From positions 186,001 through 250,000 of the forward strand of contig NZ_FNHP01000005.1 in NCBI RefSeq assembly GCF_900103645.1: DNA of 64,000 nucleotides, read 5' to 3'. The position numbers and the translations under genes are program-made. Positions 42,613 to 51,803 of this stretch are shown in pieces; position 1 is the stretch's first letter, and each line of letters opens with the position of its first letter. This stretch comes from Oryzisolibacter propanilivorax (lineage in GTDB: Bacteria; Pseudomonadota; Gammaproteobacteria; Burkholderiales; Burkholderiaceae_C). The notes below the pieces were generated by a model that searched no databases, was not told where the DNA came from, and was given only the letters and a program-made list of their open reading frames with translations.

Positions 42613-45279
42613 TCACGGGCCGGCTGACAGCGCCCGCGCCAAGTACGGCGCGGTGCGGCTGCCTGGGGCCTGCGCCACCTGCGCCGGCGTGCCCGCCGCC
42701 ACGATGCGCCCGCCCTCGGCGCCGGGGCCCGGGCCGATGTCGATCACCCAGTCGCAAGCCGCCACCACGCGCATGTCGTGCTCGACCAGCACCACGGTAT
42801 TGCCGGCAGCGACCAGGCCATCGAGCTGCAGCACCAGCCGGTCCACGTCGGCCGGGTGCAGGCCGGTGGTCGGCTCGTCCAACACGTACAGCGTACCGCC
42901 GCGCGCATTCGGGCGCTGCAGCTCGGTGGCCAGCTTGATGCGCTGCGCCTCGCCGCCGCTGAGCTGCGTGGCCGGCTGGCCCAGACGCAGGTAGCCCAGG
43001 CCGATATCGCGCAGCACCGCCAGCGGGCGCAGCACCGGCGGCTCGTCCGCGAAGACCTGGCAGGCCGTGTCCACCGTCAGCTGCAGCACATCGGCGATGG
43101 ACAGGCCATGCCACAGCACCTGCAGCGTCTCGGGGCTGTAGCGCGCGCCGTGGCAGGCAGGGCACGGCGCGTGGACGCTGGGCATGAACAGCAGCTCGAC
43201 GCTGACGCTGCCCTCGCCCTCGCAGACCGGGCAGCGGCCCTTGGGCACGTTGAAGGAAAACTGCCCCGCGTCGTAGCCTCGCGCCTGCGCCTCGGGCGTG
43301 GCGGCGAATAGCTTGCGCACGGCATCGAACAGGCCGGTATAAGTTGCCAAGTTGGAGCGCGGCGTGCGGCCGATGGGTTTCTGGTCGATGGGCACCAGGC
43401 GGCGGATGTGTTCGCCCCCGGCGGCGATGTGGCCGGCGACGGGCGTCTCCAGTTCGTCGGCGTCGGACTCGTCGCCGGGCAGGGATTCCACCGGCGCTTC
43501 GTCCGCCACCGGCAGCGGCTGGCCCAGCCGCGCCGCCAGCAGCTCCAACAGCGCTTGGCTGACCAGGCTGGACTTGCCCGAGCCGGAAACGCCGGTCACC
43601 GCGTTCATGCAGCCCAGGGCAAACGCAGCGTCCACGCCCTGCAGGTTGTGGCGCACCACGCCCGCCACCCGCAGCCAGTCCAGCGGCTCGCGCGGCGCAT
43701 GCGCCAGCGGCACACGCGGCGTGGCGCCTGCTGCAAGGTAGCGCCGCGTGACCGAGCGCGGCACCCCGGCCAGACCGGCCGGCGGGCCGCTGTAGAGCAC
43801 TTCGCCGCCATGCTCGCCCGCGCCCGGGCCCACGTCCACCAGCCAGTCGGCACGCTGCATGGTGGCCAGGTCGTGCTCGACCACGAACAGCGAGTTGCCG
43901 GCAGCCTTCAGCCCCTGCAGCGCCGCCAGCAGCGCCTCGCCGTCGGCCGGGTGCAGGCCGGCGGACGGCTCGTCCAGCACGTACACCACGCCGAACAAAT
44001 GCGACGCCAACTGGCCTGCCAGGCGCAGGCGCTGCAGCTCGCCGGGCGACAGCGTGGGCGTGCTGCGCTCCAGCGACAGATAGCCCAGGCCGAGGCCGAT
44101 CAGCGCCAGCACGCGCCGGTGCAGCTCATCCGCCAGACGCTGCGCGGCCAGCACCTTTTCTTCGGACAGCCAGGCAGTGCGGTGCACGTCGGGGGCGGCC
44201 TCATGGTGCGTGCTGCCGGGCTCGCGCCGACGGCCTGGCCCGGCATCGGGCACGCCCTCCTCGCCAGCGCCCAGCCGACCCTCGGCGGCCGGACGCAGCA
44301 GTTCTGCCAGAGTGCTGAGCGGCAGGCGCGACAGGCTGGTGATGTCATGGCCGGCGAAGGTCACCGACAGCGCCTCTGGCTTGAGCCGCTTGCCGTGGCA
44401 CACCGGGCAGACGGTGGCCACCAGGTACTGCGCGGCGCGCTTCTTCATCAGCGCGCTCGGGCTGTTGGCGAAGGTGTGCAGCACGTGTCGGCGCGCACTG
44501 CTGAAGGTGCCCATGTAGCCCGGTGGCTGGCCGCGCGCGATGGCGTCCTGTGCCTCGGCGACGTTCAGGCCAGGGTAGACAGGCACGGTGGGCTGCTCGT
44601 CGGTGAACAGGATCCAGTCGCGCAGTGCCTGCGGCAGCTCGCGCCAGGGGCGGTCCACGTCGTGGCCCAGCGTGGTCAGGATGTCGCGCAGGTTCTGCCC
44701 CTGCCAGGCGCCCGGCCACGCGGCCACGGCGCGCTGGCGGATGCTCAAGGAGTTGTCGGGCACCATCGAGGCTTCCGTGACCTCGTAGGTCCGGCCCTGG
44801 CCCTGGCAGTGCGGGCAGGCGCCCTGCAGGGTGTGGGGCGAGAAGTCCTCCGCGTACAGCATGGGCTGGCCCGCGGGATAGCGCCCAGCGCGCGAATACA
44901 GCATGCGCAGCGGCGTGGACAGCGCGGCGACGCTGGCCACCGACGAGCGCGTGCCCGGCGTGCCGCGCTGCTGCTGCAGCGCCACGGCCGGGGGCAGGCC
45001 CTCGAGGCTGTCCACCTGCGGCGTGCCGACCTGGGCGATCAGCCGGCGCGCGTACGGCGCGACCGATTCCAGATAGCGCCGCTGCGCCTCGGCGAACAGC
45101 GTGCCGAAGGCGAGCGACGACTTGCCCGAGCCGGAGATGCCGGTGAACACCACCAGCGCATTGCGCGGAATGTCCACATCGACGTTCTTCAGGTTGTGCT
45201 CGCGCGCGCCGCGCACGCGCACCATCGCGTGCGGGCCGTTCGGGTGGGAAGGCAAGGCAGAAGGATCGTCATTCGGCAT
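42613..45279 (-). CDS. Class II UvrA-like excinuclease ABC subunit A
   Basis: 888-aa ABC ATPase of the UvrA2 group. The two Walker A motifs are [17 protein letters not shown] (near 45) and [16 protein letters not shown] (near 560). Zinc-type [16 protein letters not shown] and [14 protein letters not shown] pairs are present, as are [17 protein letters not shown] and [18 protein letters not shown] signatures. It is shorter than canonical UvrA (about 940) and lacks the usual UvrB-binding region, as in UvrA2 proteins linked to drug or toxin tolerance in Deinococcus and streptomycetes. A non-conserved hydrophilic stretch (about 340-385) interrupts the first ATPase half. Not a replacement for housekeeping uvrA, which is expected elsewhere. 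Confidence 0.9.
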   Translation of the reverse strand: MPNDDPSALPSHPNGPHAMVRVRGAREHNLKNVDVDIPRNALVVFTGISGSGKSSLAFGTLFAEAQRRYLESVAPYARRLIAQVGTPQVDSLEGLPPAVALQQQRGTPGTRSSVASVAALSTPLRMLYSRAGRYPAGQPMLYAEDFSPHTLQGACPHCQGQGRTYEVTEASMVPDNSLSIRQRAVAAWPGAWQGQNLRDILTTLGHDVDRPWRELPQALRDWILFTDEQPTVPVYPGLNVAEAQDAIARGQPPGYMGTFSSARRHVLHTFANSPSALMKKRAAQYLVATVCPVCHGKRLKPEALSVTFAGHDITSLSRLPLSTLAELLRPAAEGRLGAGEEGVPDAGPGRRREPGSTHHEAAPDVHRTAWLSEEKVLAAQRLADELHRRVLALIGLGLGYLSLERSTPTLSPGELQRLRLAGQLASHLFGVVYVLDEPSAGLHPADGEALLAALQGLKAAGNSLFVVEHDLATMQRADWLVDVGPGAGEHGGEVLYSGPPAGLAGVPRSVTRRYLAAGATPRVPLAHAPREPLDWLRVAGVVRHNLQGVDAAFALGCMNAVTGVSGSGKSSLVSQALLELLAARLGQPLPVADEAPVESLPGDESDADELETPVAGHIAAGGEHIRRLVPIDQKPIGRTPRSNLATYTGLFDAVRKLFAATPEAQARGYDAGQFSFNVPKGRCPVCEGEGSVSVELLFMPSVHAPCPACHGARYSPETLQVLWHGLSIADVLQLTVDTACQVFADEPPVLRPLAVLRDIGLGYLRLGQPATQLSGGEAQRIKLATELQRPNARGGTLYVLDEPTTGLHPADVDRLVLQLDGLVAAGNTVVLVEHDMRVVAACDWVIDIGPGPGAEGGRIVAAGTPAQVAQAPGSRTAPYLARALSAGP

Positions 45280-45382
45280 CGCGCCAGCCTAGCCACACTG
45301 ACGAAGTGCGCCAGTAGGCGGCGTGCGACCGGGCATGCCAGCGCGGCGCGCACGGCCCGCCCAGGCGCGGCCAGCCGCAACG

Positions 45383-46390
45383 TCAGCGGCGCACCTGCAG
45401 CGCGCCGGGGTTAACGATGTTGGTCGGTGTGCCGCGGATAAAGTTCACCACGTTCTCGAAGGCGGCGCCGAAATAGAGCTCGTAGCTGTCCTGCTCCACA
45501 TAGCCGATGTGCGGCGTGCACACGCAGTTCTCCAGCCGCAGCAGCGCATGGCCCTGCAGCGTCGGCTCGGCCTCGAACACGTCCACGGCGGCCATGCCGG
45601 GGCGTCCCCGGTTCAGCGCGGCGATCAGCGCATCGGGCTGCAGCAGCTCGGCACGCGAGGTGTTCACGAACAGCGCCGTGGGCTTCATGGCCGACAGGTC
45701 GTCCAGCGTGATCAGGCCGCGCGTGGCGTCCGACAGGCGCAGGTGCACCGTCAGCACGTCGCATTCGGCGAAAAACTCGGCGCGCGTACGCGCCACCTGC
45801 AGCCCGTCGCCCAGCGCCTGCGCGCGCGAGGCCTCGCTGCCCCACACGCGCACGTTCATGCCGAAGGCGCGCGCGTAGCCAGCGACGATCTGGCCGATGC
45901 GGCCATAGCCCCAGATGCCCAGCGTCTTGCCGCGCAGCACCATGCCGACGCCGAAATTGGGCGGCATGGACGCGGCGCGCAGGCCCGACTGCTGCCAGGC
46001 GCCGTGCTTCAGGTTGGCGATGTACTGCGGCAGCCGGCGCATGGCGGCCATGATCAGCGCCCAGGTCAGCTCGGCGGGCGCCACCGGCGAGCTCACGCCC
46101 TCGGCCACGGCGATGCCGCGCTCGGTGCAGGCGGCCACGTCCACGTGCTCGCCGACGCGGCCGGTCTGGGCGATGAGCTTCAGGCGCGGCAGCTTGTCCA
46201 CCAGCTGGCGCGTGATCTGCGTGCGGTCGCGAATCAGGACGATGACGTCGGCGTCGCGCAGGCGCACCGACAGCTGGCCGATGCCCTTGACGTTGTTGGT
46301 ATAGACCTTGGCCACATAGCCGTCGAGCCGCGAGGCGCAGTGCAGCTTGCGCACTGCGTCCTGGTAGTCGTCAAGGATGACGATGTTCAT
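45383..46390 (-). CDS. D-2-hydroxyacid dehydrogenase family protein
   Basis: 335-aa NAD(P)-dependent oxidoreductase of the D-isomer-specific 2-hydroxyacid dehydrogenase family. The N-terminal substrate domain starts MNIVILDDYQDAVRKL; the Rossmann domain has GKTLGIWGYGRIGQIVAGYA with GxGxxG near residue 165. Catalytic Arg is in LFVNTSRAELL, Glu in VFEAEP, and His in CTPHIGYVEQ. Acts on an unidentified 2-hydroxy or 2-keto acid, possibly in the 3-phosphoglycerate dehydrogenase-like subgroup. The start is the Met that begins the conserved N terminus; the preceding Arg-rich reading is not part of the family. Confidence 0.9.
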   Translation of the reverse strand: MNIVILDDYQDAVRKLHCASRLDGYVAKVYTNNVKGIGQLSVRLRDADVIVLIRDRTQITRQLVDKLPRLKLIAQTGRVGEHVDVAACTERGIAVAEGVSSPVAPAELTWALIMAAMRRLPQYIANLKHGAWQQSGLRAASMPPNFGVGMVLRGKTLGIWGYGRIGQIVAGYARAFGMNVRVWGSEASRAQALGDGLQVARTRAEFFAECDVLTVHLRLSDATRGLITLDDLSAMKPTALFVNTSRAELLQPDALIAALNRGRPGMAAVDVFEAEPTLQGHALLRLENCVCTPHIGYVEQDSYELYFGAAFENVVNFIRGTPTNIVNPGALQVRR

Positions 46391-46567
46391 GGTCTTCAAG
46401 AATCCCCTTTCCGCGCCAGGCCCGCGCCCCGCGCGCGGCCGCCGGCGCGGCGCCGGCACACGAAAAGAGCGGATTGTCGGCCATGCGCGGCCCATGGCCA
46501 TGCGCCTCGGCGCCGCCGTCACACCTTGTTGCCCCGAAGGCCCGCCCGCGCCTGCCGGCCACGGCGG

Positions 46568-48808
46568 TCATTCCTGCGCCGGTGGGCGCGGCTGCAGCGG
46601 CGGGGTCAGCACCGAGGCGGTGTCGGTCTGGGTGGAGAAGGTCAGAAACGCCAGGTGTGCCTCGTAGCGCTCCAGCACGTCGTCGATGACCTGCTGGCGC
46701 GTCAGGCCCATCAGATCGTAGCCGCCCGAGCCGGTCTGCGTGAATACCTCCAGGCGGCAGTACACGTCGGTGTCGCGCGACATGCGGCCGCTGAAGGTGG
46801 GTACCGGAGCCTCCACGATGGCCACCTGGTACAGGAAGGCGCGCAGCGCCTCCATCGACACGCGCAGCAGCGGCCCTTGCACACCGTTGACGCTGGCGTC
46901 GTCGCTGCGCTCGACCTCGTAGCCCTGGCGACGGAACTCGGCGGCCACGTCGTCCAGCGCCGGGCGCACAGTGCGCTGCAGGAACTGCGTGACCTCGCGC
47001 CGCGACGGAAAGGTGACTAGCTGCTCCATGCGCTGCTTCCACGAGCGCTCGGGCAGGTGTCCGCCGCTGGGCGCGATGGAGGCCCGGCGCAGCACCTGGC
47101 CTTCGCGCTCGGCGCGCTCCATGCGCAGCACCTTGTGGAACGAGGCCATGACCAGATAGGCGATGGCGGTCACGGGCAGCGCGAAGATCAGCGTGGCATA
47201 TTCCATGGTCACCACGCCGCCGGCCAGCAGCATGGCTACCGTGAGCACCGCCGTCAGGATCGCCCAGAAGATGCGCAGCCACTTCGGCCCGTCCTGTGCC
47301 GGATCGGGGATGTGGGCGGAGAAGTTGGACATGACCATGGCGCCCGAGTTGGCGCTGGTGATGTAGAACAGCAGGCCCGACAGCGTCGCCAGCCCGATCA
47401 GGAAGGTGGCACCGGGGAACAGCTCCAGGAGCGCATACCAGCCGCGCTCCGGGCTGTCGATGGCCAGCTGGGCGAACTCGGTGTTGCCCTGCAGCACCTG
47501 GAACAGCGCCGAGTTGCCGAACAGCGAGACGATGATGAAGTCGCACAGCACTGGCACGGTGATGGCGGCGATCACGAACTCGCGCAGCGTGCGCCCGCGC
47601 GAGATACGCGCCAGGAACACGCCGACGAACGGCCCCCAGGCGAGCCAGAAGGCCCAGAAGAACAGCGTCCAGCTGCCCATCCACTCGGCGCCATCGCCGC
47701 CCTGGTAGGCAAACGTCTGGAACATGCGCGACGGCAGCGTGACCAGGAAGCGCCCGACGTTCTCCACCAGCGCGTTCAGCAGGAACGCTGTCTCGCCCGC
47801 CACCAGGATGTACAGCATCATGGCCACGGCGCTCCACAGGTTCAGCTCCGAGATCAGCCGGATGCCCTTGTCCACGCCCGAGGTGGTGGCCGCCACGGTG
47901 ATCAGCACCGCGCCCGCCACCAGCGCGATCTGCAGCGCCAGACCGTCCGGCAGGCCGAACAGGCGCGCGAAGCCCACGCTGAGCAGCACCACGCCGATGC
48001 CCATGGACGTGGCCACGCCGAACACCGTGCCGACCAGGGCGATGGTGCTGATGCCGTCGCCCACTGGCCCGCGCATGCGCCGGCCCAGCAGCGGGTACAG
48101 CGCCGCGCGGATCGACAGCGGCATGCCCCAGCGGTAGGCGAAGTAGCCCATGGCCATGCCGAGCAGCGCATACACCGACCAGCCGGCGATGCCGTAATGG
48201 AACATCGTCCAGACCACCGCGTCCTGCAGCGCGGCGGCGCTGGCGCCCGTGCCCGACGGCGGATGCAGGTACTGCACGATCGGGCCGGTGACGGAGAAGA
48301 ACAGCAGATCGATGCCGACCCCGGCGGCGAACAGCATCGCCACCCAGGTGGCCAGACCGTACTGCGGGCGCGACTGGTCTGGCCCTAAGCGCACGTTGCC
48401 TTCTTTCGACAGCGCCACCCAGACGACGAAGCCAATGACCAGCGTCATGGTCAGCACGTAGAACCAGCCCAGGTTGGTGGCGATCCAGTCCACCGCCTGC
48501 TTCATGGACGCGCGTGCCAGGGACGGCGTGGCGATGGCCCACAGCGAGAACGCCAGGATGATCACCGACGCCACCAGCAGCACGCTCCAGCTGATGCGCG
48601 CCGTGGGCTGCTGGGCGCGCAGCTCCTGCGAGCCGCGGCTCAGCTCGCTGCGCGTGGCCGGGGCCTCGTCCTCATCGGCACGCGTGTGGCGGCGCTCGGT
48701 GCCGCCGAAGCGGCTGCGCTCGATGTGCCGCGGCAGCGGCGCCTGCGCAGCGGGATCGGGGCTGTCCGCGGCAGCGGAAGAATCAGGCTCGCGGGGCTCG
48801 GTGGGCAT
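46568..48808 (-). CDS. betT: BCCT family betaine/choline transporter (BetT-like)
   Basis: 746-aa osmoprotectant transporter with 12 helices flanked by long cytoplasmic tails. The N-terminal 70 residues are hydrophilic. BCCT signatures are AAGVGIDLLFFSVTGPIVQY, WSVYALLGMAMGYFAYRWGM with the Trp-rich TM4 box, and the TM8 segment WTLFFWAFWLAWGPFVGVFL ending ARISRGRTLREF. About 190 C-terminal residues form a soluble domain (YDLMGLTRQQVIDDVLERYE), as in E. coli BetT, which senses osmolality. The long C-tail and lack of an ATPase partner favour proton- or sodium-coupled choline uptake by BetT over BetP. No bet enzymes are adjacent. Substrate is inference. Confidence 0.85.
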   Translation of the reverse strand: MPTEPREPDSSAAADSPDPAAQAPLPRHIERSRFGGTERRHTRADEDEAPATRSELSRGSQELRAQQPTARISWSVLLVASVIILAFSLWAIATPSLARASMKQAVDWIATNLGWFYVLTMTLVIGFVVWVALSKEGNVRLGPDQSRPQYGLATWVAMLFAAGVGIDLLFFSVTGPIVQYLHPPSGTGASAAALQDAVVWTMFHYGIAGWSVYALLGMAMGYFAYRWGMPLSIRAALYPLLGRRMRGPVGDGISTIALVGTVFGVATSMGIGVVLLSVGFARLFGLPDGLALQIALVAGAVLITVAATTSGVDKGIRLISELNLWSAVAMMLYILVAGETAFLLNALVENVGRFLVTLPSRMFQTFAYQGGDGAEWMGSWTLFFWAFWLAWGPFVGVFLARISRGRTLREFVIAAITVPVLCDFIIVSLFGNSALFQVLQGNTEFAQLAIDSPERGWYALLELFPGATFLIGLATLSGLLFYITSANSGAMVMSNFSAHIPDPAQDGPKWLRIFWAILTAVLTVAMLLAGGVVTMEYATLIFALPVTAIAYLVMASFHKVLRMERAEREGQVLRRASIAPSGGHLPERSWKQRMEQLVTFPSRREVTQFLQRTVRPALDDVAAEFRRQGYEVERSDDASVNGVQGPLLRVSMEALRAFLYQVAIVEAPVPTFSGRMSRDTDVYCRLEVFTQTGSGGYDLMGLTRQQVIDDVLERYEAHLAFLTFSTQTDTASVLTPPLQPRPPAQE

Positions 48809-49106
48809 GGAAACGGTCCTTTTTCGTGCAACGCCGGTGCGGCGGGCGCTGGCGGGGGCAGCGTTGCGCTGCGCACCGCGGCTGCCAGCACTCTAGCCCG
48901 AGCCGGGCCGGACGACGGCGTCGGGTGCGCGCCAGCCACTGTAGGACGGCCGGGCCGCGGCTCTCGCCGCGCCCCCACGACTGGCATGCGGCCACCGTCC
49001 TGCCTCGGCTTTCCTACGCACGCTTGGTCTGGCTCCTGACGGCGCCCGACGGCCGCCGCATTCATGCTCGGGCCAGTTTTCGCACGCGGGCTTGCCCGGA
49101 ATCGCC
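48809..49106. other. Intergenic region between divergent betT and the YihY gene
   Basis: 298 bases, GC-rich, with no open frame that looks protein-coding and no hairpin or clear operator. Promoters for both genes must lie here. Confidence 0.5.
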
Positions 49107-50378
49107 ATGAAATTCGCGCATGTTTTCCAGCTCGGTAAGAAAGCAGTCACGGCCTGGATAGATGATTTCGCACCCAGCATGGGCGCGGCCATTTCGTACT
49201 ACACGGTGTTCTCGCTGGCGCCACTGTTGGTGATCGTCATCGCTATCGCCGGGGCGCTGTTCGGCCGCGACGCGGTCATGGGACAGATCACCGGCCAGCT
49301 GACGGGGCTGATCGGGCGCGACGGCGCGCACTTGGTGCAGGGCTTGGTGGCCAACGCCAGCGACACCGACCGTGGCCTGGTGGCGGGCAGCATCAGCGTG
49401 GTGGTGCTGCTGGTCGGCGCGACGACGGTGTTTTCCGAATTGCAGAGCGCGCTGGACCGCATCTGGCACGTGCCCGAGCGCGAAAAGCCCCAGGGCATCT
49501 GGGCAGTGGTGCGCGCGCGGCTGCTGTCCTTCGGGCTCATCCTGGGCCTGGCCTTCATGCTGATGGTGTCGCTGGTGGTGGGTGCTGCCACGGCCGCGCT
49601 GGGCCACTGGGTGGGTGGATTGCTGCCGCAGTCCGAGATGCTGCTGTACGTGGTCAACATCGCCGTGTCGCTGGGCTTCACCACGGTGCTGTTCGCGATG
49701 ATCTTCAAGCTCATGCCGACCACGCCGGTGGCCTGGCGCGACGTGTGGACGGGCGCCGTGGTGACCGCAGTGCTGTTCGAAGCTGGCAAGGTGCTGATCG
49801 GCCTGTACATCGGCAAGAGCGGCATCACCGAGTCATTCCAGGCGGCAGGCTCGCTGGTGGTGCTGCTGGCCTGGGTGTACTACGCGGCGCAAATCTTCCT
49901 GCTGGGCGCTGAGTTCACCAAGGTGTATGCCAACGAGCATGGCTCGGCCTCGGCCGCCCGCGCCGCCGATGCCACACAGGCCACGGCGGATGCCGGCACG
50001 CCACAGGAAGGCACCGGCACCGCCGGGAACGCGGATGAGGACGACGCCGAGCTGGCGCGTCTGCGGCCGCTGATCACCGCCTCGCACGCGGCGCAGGGTC
50101 TGCCGTCGGCGCCCATTACCGCGCCGCCGCAACCGGAACTGCAGCGCGCAGTGCTGGGCGCACAGTGGGGCGCTGCCGTCAGCCGCATCGCTTTCGAGGT
50201 CGGTGCGATTGCTGCCCTGCATCTGGCGGCTGGCCTGCTGGCGCGCCGGCGCCGTGCGGCACAGCAACAGGTCGGCCAGCTGTGGGCAGCGAAAGGCCAA
50301 CCGCGAAAAGAAAAAAGCCCAAGTGAAAAATCACTTGGGCTTTCGTTCTGGCGGAGACGAAGGGATTCGAACCCTTGA
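49107..50378 (+). CDS. YihY/virulence factor BrkB family protein
   Basis: 423-aa inner-membrane protein. The first 285 residues carry the YihY/BrkB domain: MKFAHVFQLGKKAVTAWIDD, PSMGAAISYYTVFSLAPLLV, VVLLVGATTVFSELQSALDR, IWHVPE, LMPTTPVAWRDVWTGAVVTA and YIGKSGITESFQAAGSLVVL, with six helices. An acidic Ala/Pro-rich segment (about 290-340) and a second hydrophobic patch follow. The frame then passes through a hairpin terminator (50311-50343) and into the antisense tRNA-Ser, stopping at 50376; the last 25 residues (KEKSPSEKSLGLSFWRRRR) are therefore derived from terminator and tRNA DNA. Either the native stop was lost or the true end is earlier by frameshift. TTG at 49092 is an alternative start. 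Confidence 0.85.
   Translation: MKFAHVFQLGKKAVTAWIDDFAPSMGAAISYYTVFSLAPLLVIVIAIAGALFGRDAVMGQITGQLTGLIGRDGAHLVQGLVANASDTDRGLVAGSISVVVLLVGATTVFSELQSALDRIWHVPEREKPQGIWAVVRARLLSFGLILGLAFMLMVSLVVGAATAALGHWVGGLLPQSEMLLYVVNIAVSLGFTTVLFAMIFKLMPTTPVAWRDVWTGAVVTAVLFEAGKVLIGLYIGKSGITESFQAAGSLVVLLAWVYYAAQIFLLGAEFTKVYANEHGSASAARAADATQATADAGTPQEGTGTAGNADEDDAELARLRPLITASHAAQGLPSAPITAPPQPELQRAVLGAQWGAAVSRIAFEVGAIAALHLAAGLLARRRRAAQQQVGQLWAAKGQPRKEKSPSEKSLGLSFWRRRRDSNP
50311..50343 (-). terminator. Terminator of tRNA-Ser (overlapping yihY)
   Basis: Perfect stem AAAGCCCAAGTGA/TCACTTGGGCTTT with an A5 loop. The minus-strand side continues into T residues six bases after the tRNA-Ser CCA end. It also lies inside the reading frame of the YihY gene on the other strand. 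Confidence 0.85.
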
Positions 50379-50441
50379 TGAGGCTCTACACCCCATACTC
50401 CCTTAGCAGGGGAGCACCTTCGGCCACTCGGTCACGTCTCC
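50349..50441 (-). tRNA. tRNA-Ser (GCT)
   Basis: 93-nt class II tRNA with a long variable arm. Acceptor GGAGACG/CGTCTCC, discriminator G, encoded CCA; anticodon loop CTGCTAA (GCT); T-loop GGTTCGAATCC. It lies 43 bases downstream of lysC on the same strand. Confidence 0.95.
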
Positions 50442-50484
50442 AGACCCACGATTATGCCCCAGTTTCAGGGCACAAAAAGAAAAC

Positions 50485-51759
50485 TCAGGCGCCAGCGCCC
50501 GCCTGATCCAGGCCGAAGGCCTTGTGCAGCGCGCGCACGGCGAGTTCCACGTACTTATCGTCGATGACCACCGAGGTCTTGATTTCGGAGGTGGAGATCA
50601 TCTTGATGTTGATGTTCTCCTCGGCCAGCGCACGGAACATGGTGCTGGCCACGCCGGCGTGGCTGCGCATGCCGATACCGACGATACTGACCTTGGCGAT
50701 CTTGTCGTCGCCCACCACCTCTTCCGCTCCCAGCTTCGGCACCACCTGCTCGTTGAGCAGGTCCAGCGTGCGCTGGTAGTCGCCGCGGTTCACGGTGAAG
50801 CTGAAGTCGGTACGGCCTTCCTTACCGACGTTCTGGATGATCACGTCCACGTCGATGTTGGCCTGCGCCACGGCGCCCAGGATCTGGTGCGCGATACCCG
50901 GGGTGTCGGGCACGCCCAGCACGGAGACCTTGGCTTCGTCGCGCGCGAACGCGATGCCCGATACGACGGCTTTTTCCATTTGTTCGTCTTCCTCGAAGGT
51001 GATCAGGGTGCCGGACTTGGCTTCCTCGTTGATGTCGATGTCCCAAGGCGTGAAGCTGGACAGCACGCGCATGGGCACCTTGTACTTGCCGGCGAATTCC
51101 ACCGAGCGGATCTGCAGCACCTTGCTGCCCAGGCTGGCCATCTCCAGCATCTCCTCGAAGCTGAGCGAGTGCAGGCGACGCGCCTCGGGCACCACGCGCG
51201 GATCGGTGGTGTAGACCCCGTCCACGTCGGTGTAGATCAGCACCTCGGCCGCCTTCATCGCCGCGGCGATGGCCACTGCGGACGTGTCCGACCCGCCCCG
51301 GCCCAGAGTGGTGATGTGGCCGTCACCGTCGATGCCCTGAAAGCCGGTCACGATAACCACGCGCCCGGCGTCCAGGTCGGCACGCACGCGCTTATCGTCA
51401 ATGGACTCGATGCGCGCCTTGGTGTAGCTGGAATCGGTGCGCACCGGTACCTGCCAGCCGGTGTAGCTGATAGACGGCATGCCCTCGGCCTGCAGCGCCA
51501 GCGCCAGCAGCGCCGAAGAGGCCTGCTCGCCGGTGGCGGCCAGCATGTCCAGCTCACGGTGGTAAGCGGAATCCTTGCGCGAGGGGGCAAGCTCTTTGGC
51601 CAGGCCCAGCAGGCGATTGGTCTCGCCGCTCATGGCGCTGGGCACCACCACCATCTGGTGGCCGGCGCGCGCCCACTTGGCGACGCGCTTGGCGACGTTG
51701 CGGATGCGCTCGGGCGAGCCCATCGACGTACCGCCGTACTTGTGAACGATCAGTGCCAT
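50485..51759 (-). CDS. lysC: Aspartate kinase
   Basis: First enzyme of the aspartate family pathway (lysine, threonine, methionine, diaminopimelate). It is 424 aa, the usual single-domain bacterial kinase. The catalytic part has MALIVHKYGGTSMGSPERIR, TGEQASSALLALALQ, VVIVTGFQGI, TTLGRGGSDTSAVAIAAAM and YTDVDGVYTTDPRVVP. Two ACT domains (about 265-345 and 350-420) start with VSGIAFARDEAKVSVLGVPD and IAKVSIVGIGMRSHAGVAST, and bind feedback amino acids. It begins 44 bases downstream of tilS. No lysine riboswitch is seen in that short gap. Confidence 0.96.
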   Translation of the reverse strand: MALIVHKYGGTSMGSPERIRNVAKRVAKWARAGHQMVVVPSAMSGETNRLLGLAKELAPSRKDSAYHRELDMLAATGEQASSALLALALQAEGMPSISYTGWQVPVRTDSSYTKARIESIDDKRVRADLDAGRVVIVTGFQGIDGDGHITTLGRGGSDTSAVAIAAAMKAAEVLIYTDVDGVYTTDPRVVPEARRLHSLSFEEMLEMASLGSKVLQIRSVEFAGKYKVPMRVLSSFTPWDIDINEEAKSGTLITFEEDEQMEKAVVSGIAFARDEAKVSVLGVPDTPGIAHQILGAVAQANIDVDVIIQNVGKEGRTDFSFTVNRGDYQRTLDLLNEQVVPKLGAEEVVGDDKIAKVSIVGIGMRSHAGVASTMFRALAEENINIKMISTSEIKTSVVIDDKYVELAVRALHKAFGLDQAGAGA

Positions 51760-51803
51760 GTTCGTGTCTGTTCAGGCCCGCGAAGGGGCGAATCGGGAAG
51801 GGA

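Noticed and set aside
50349-50406. Small plus-strand frame ending GDEGIRTLDEALHPILP
   Set aside because: It is the translated antisense of the tRNA-Ser gene, a common annotation artefact.
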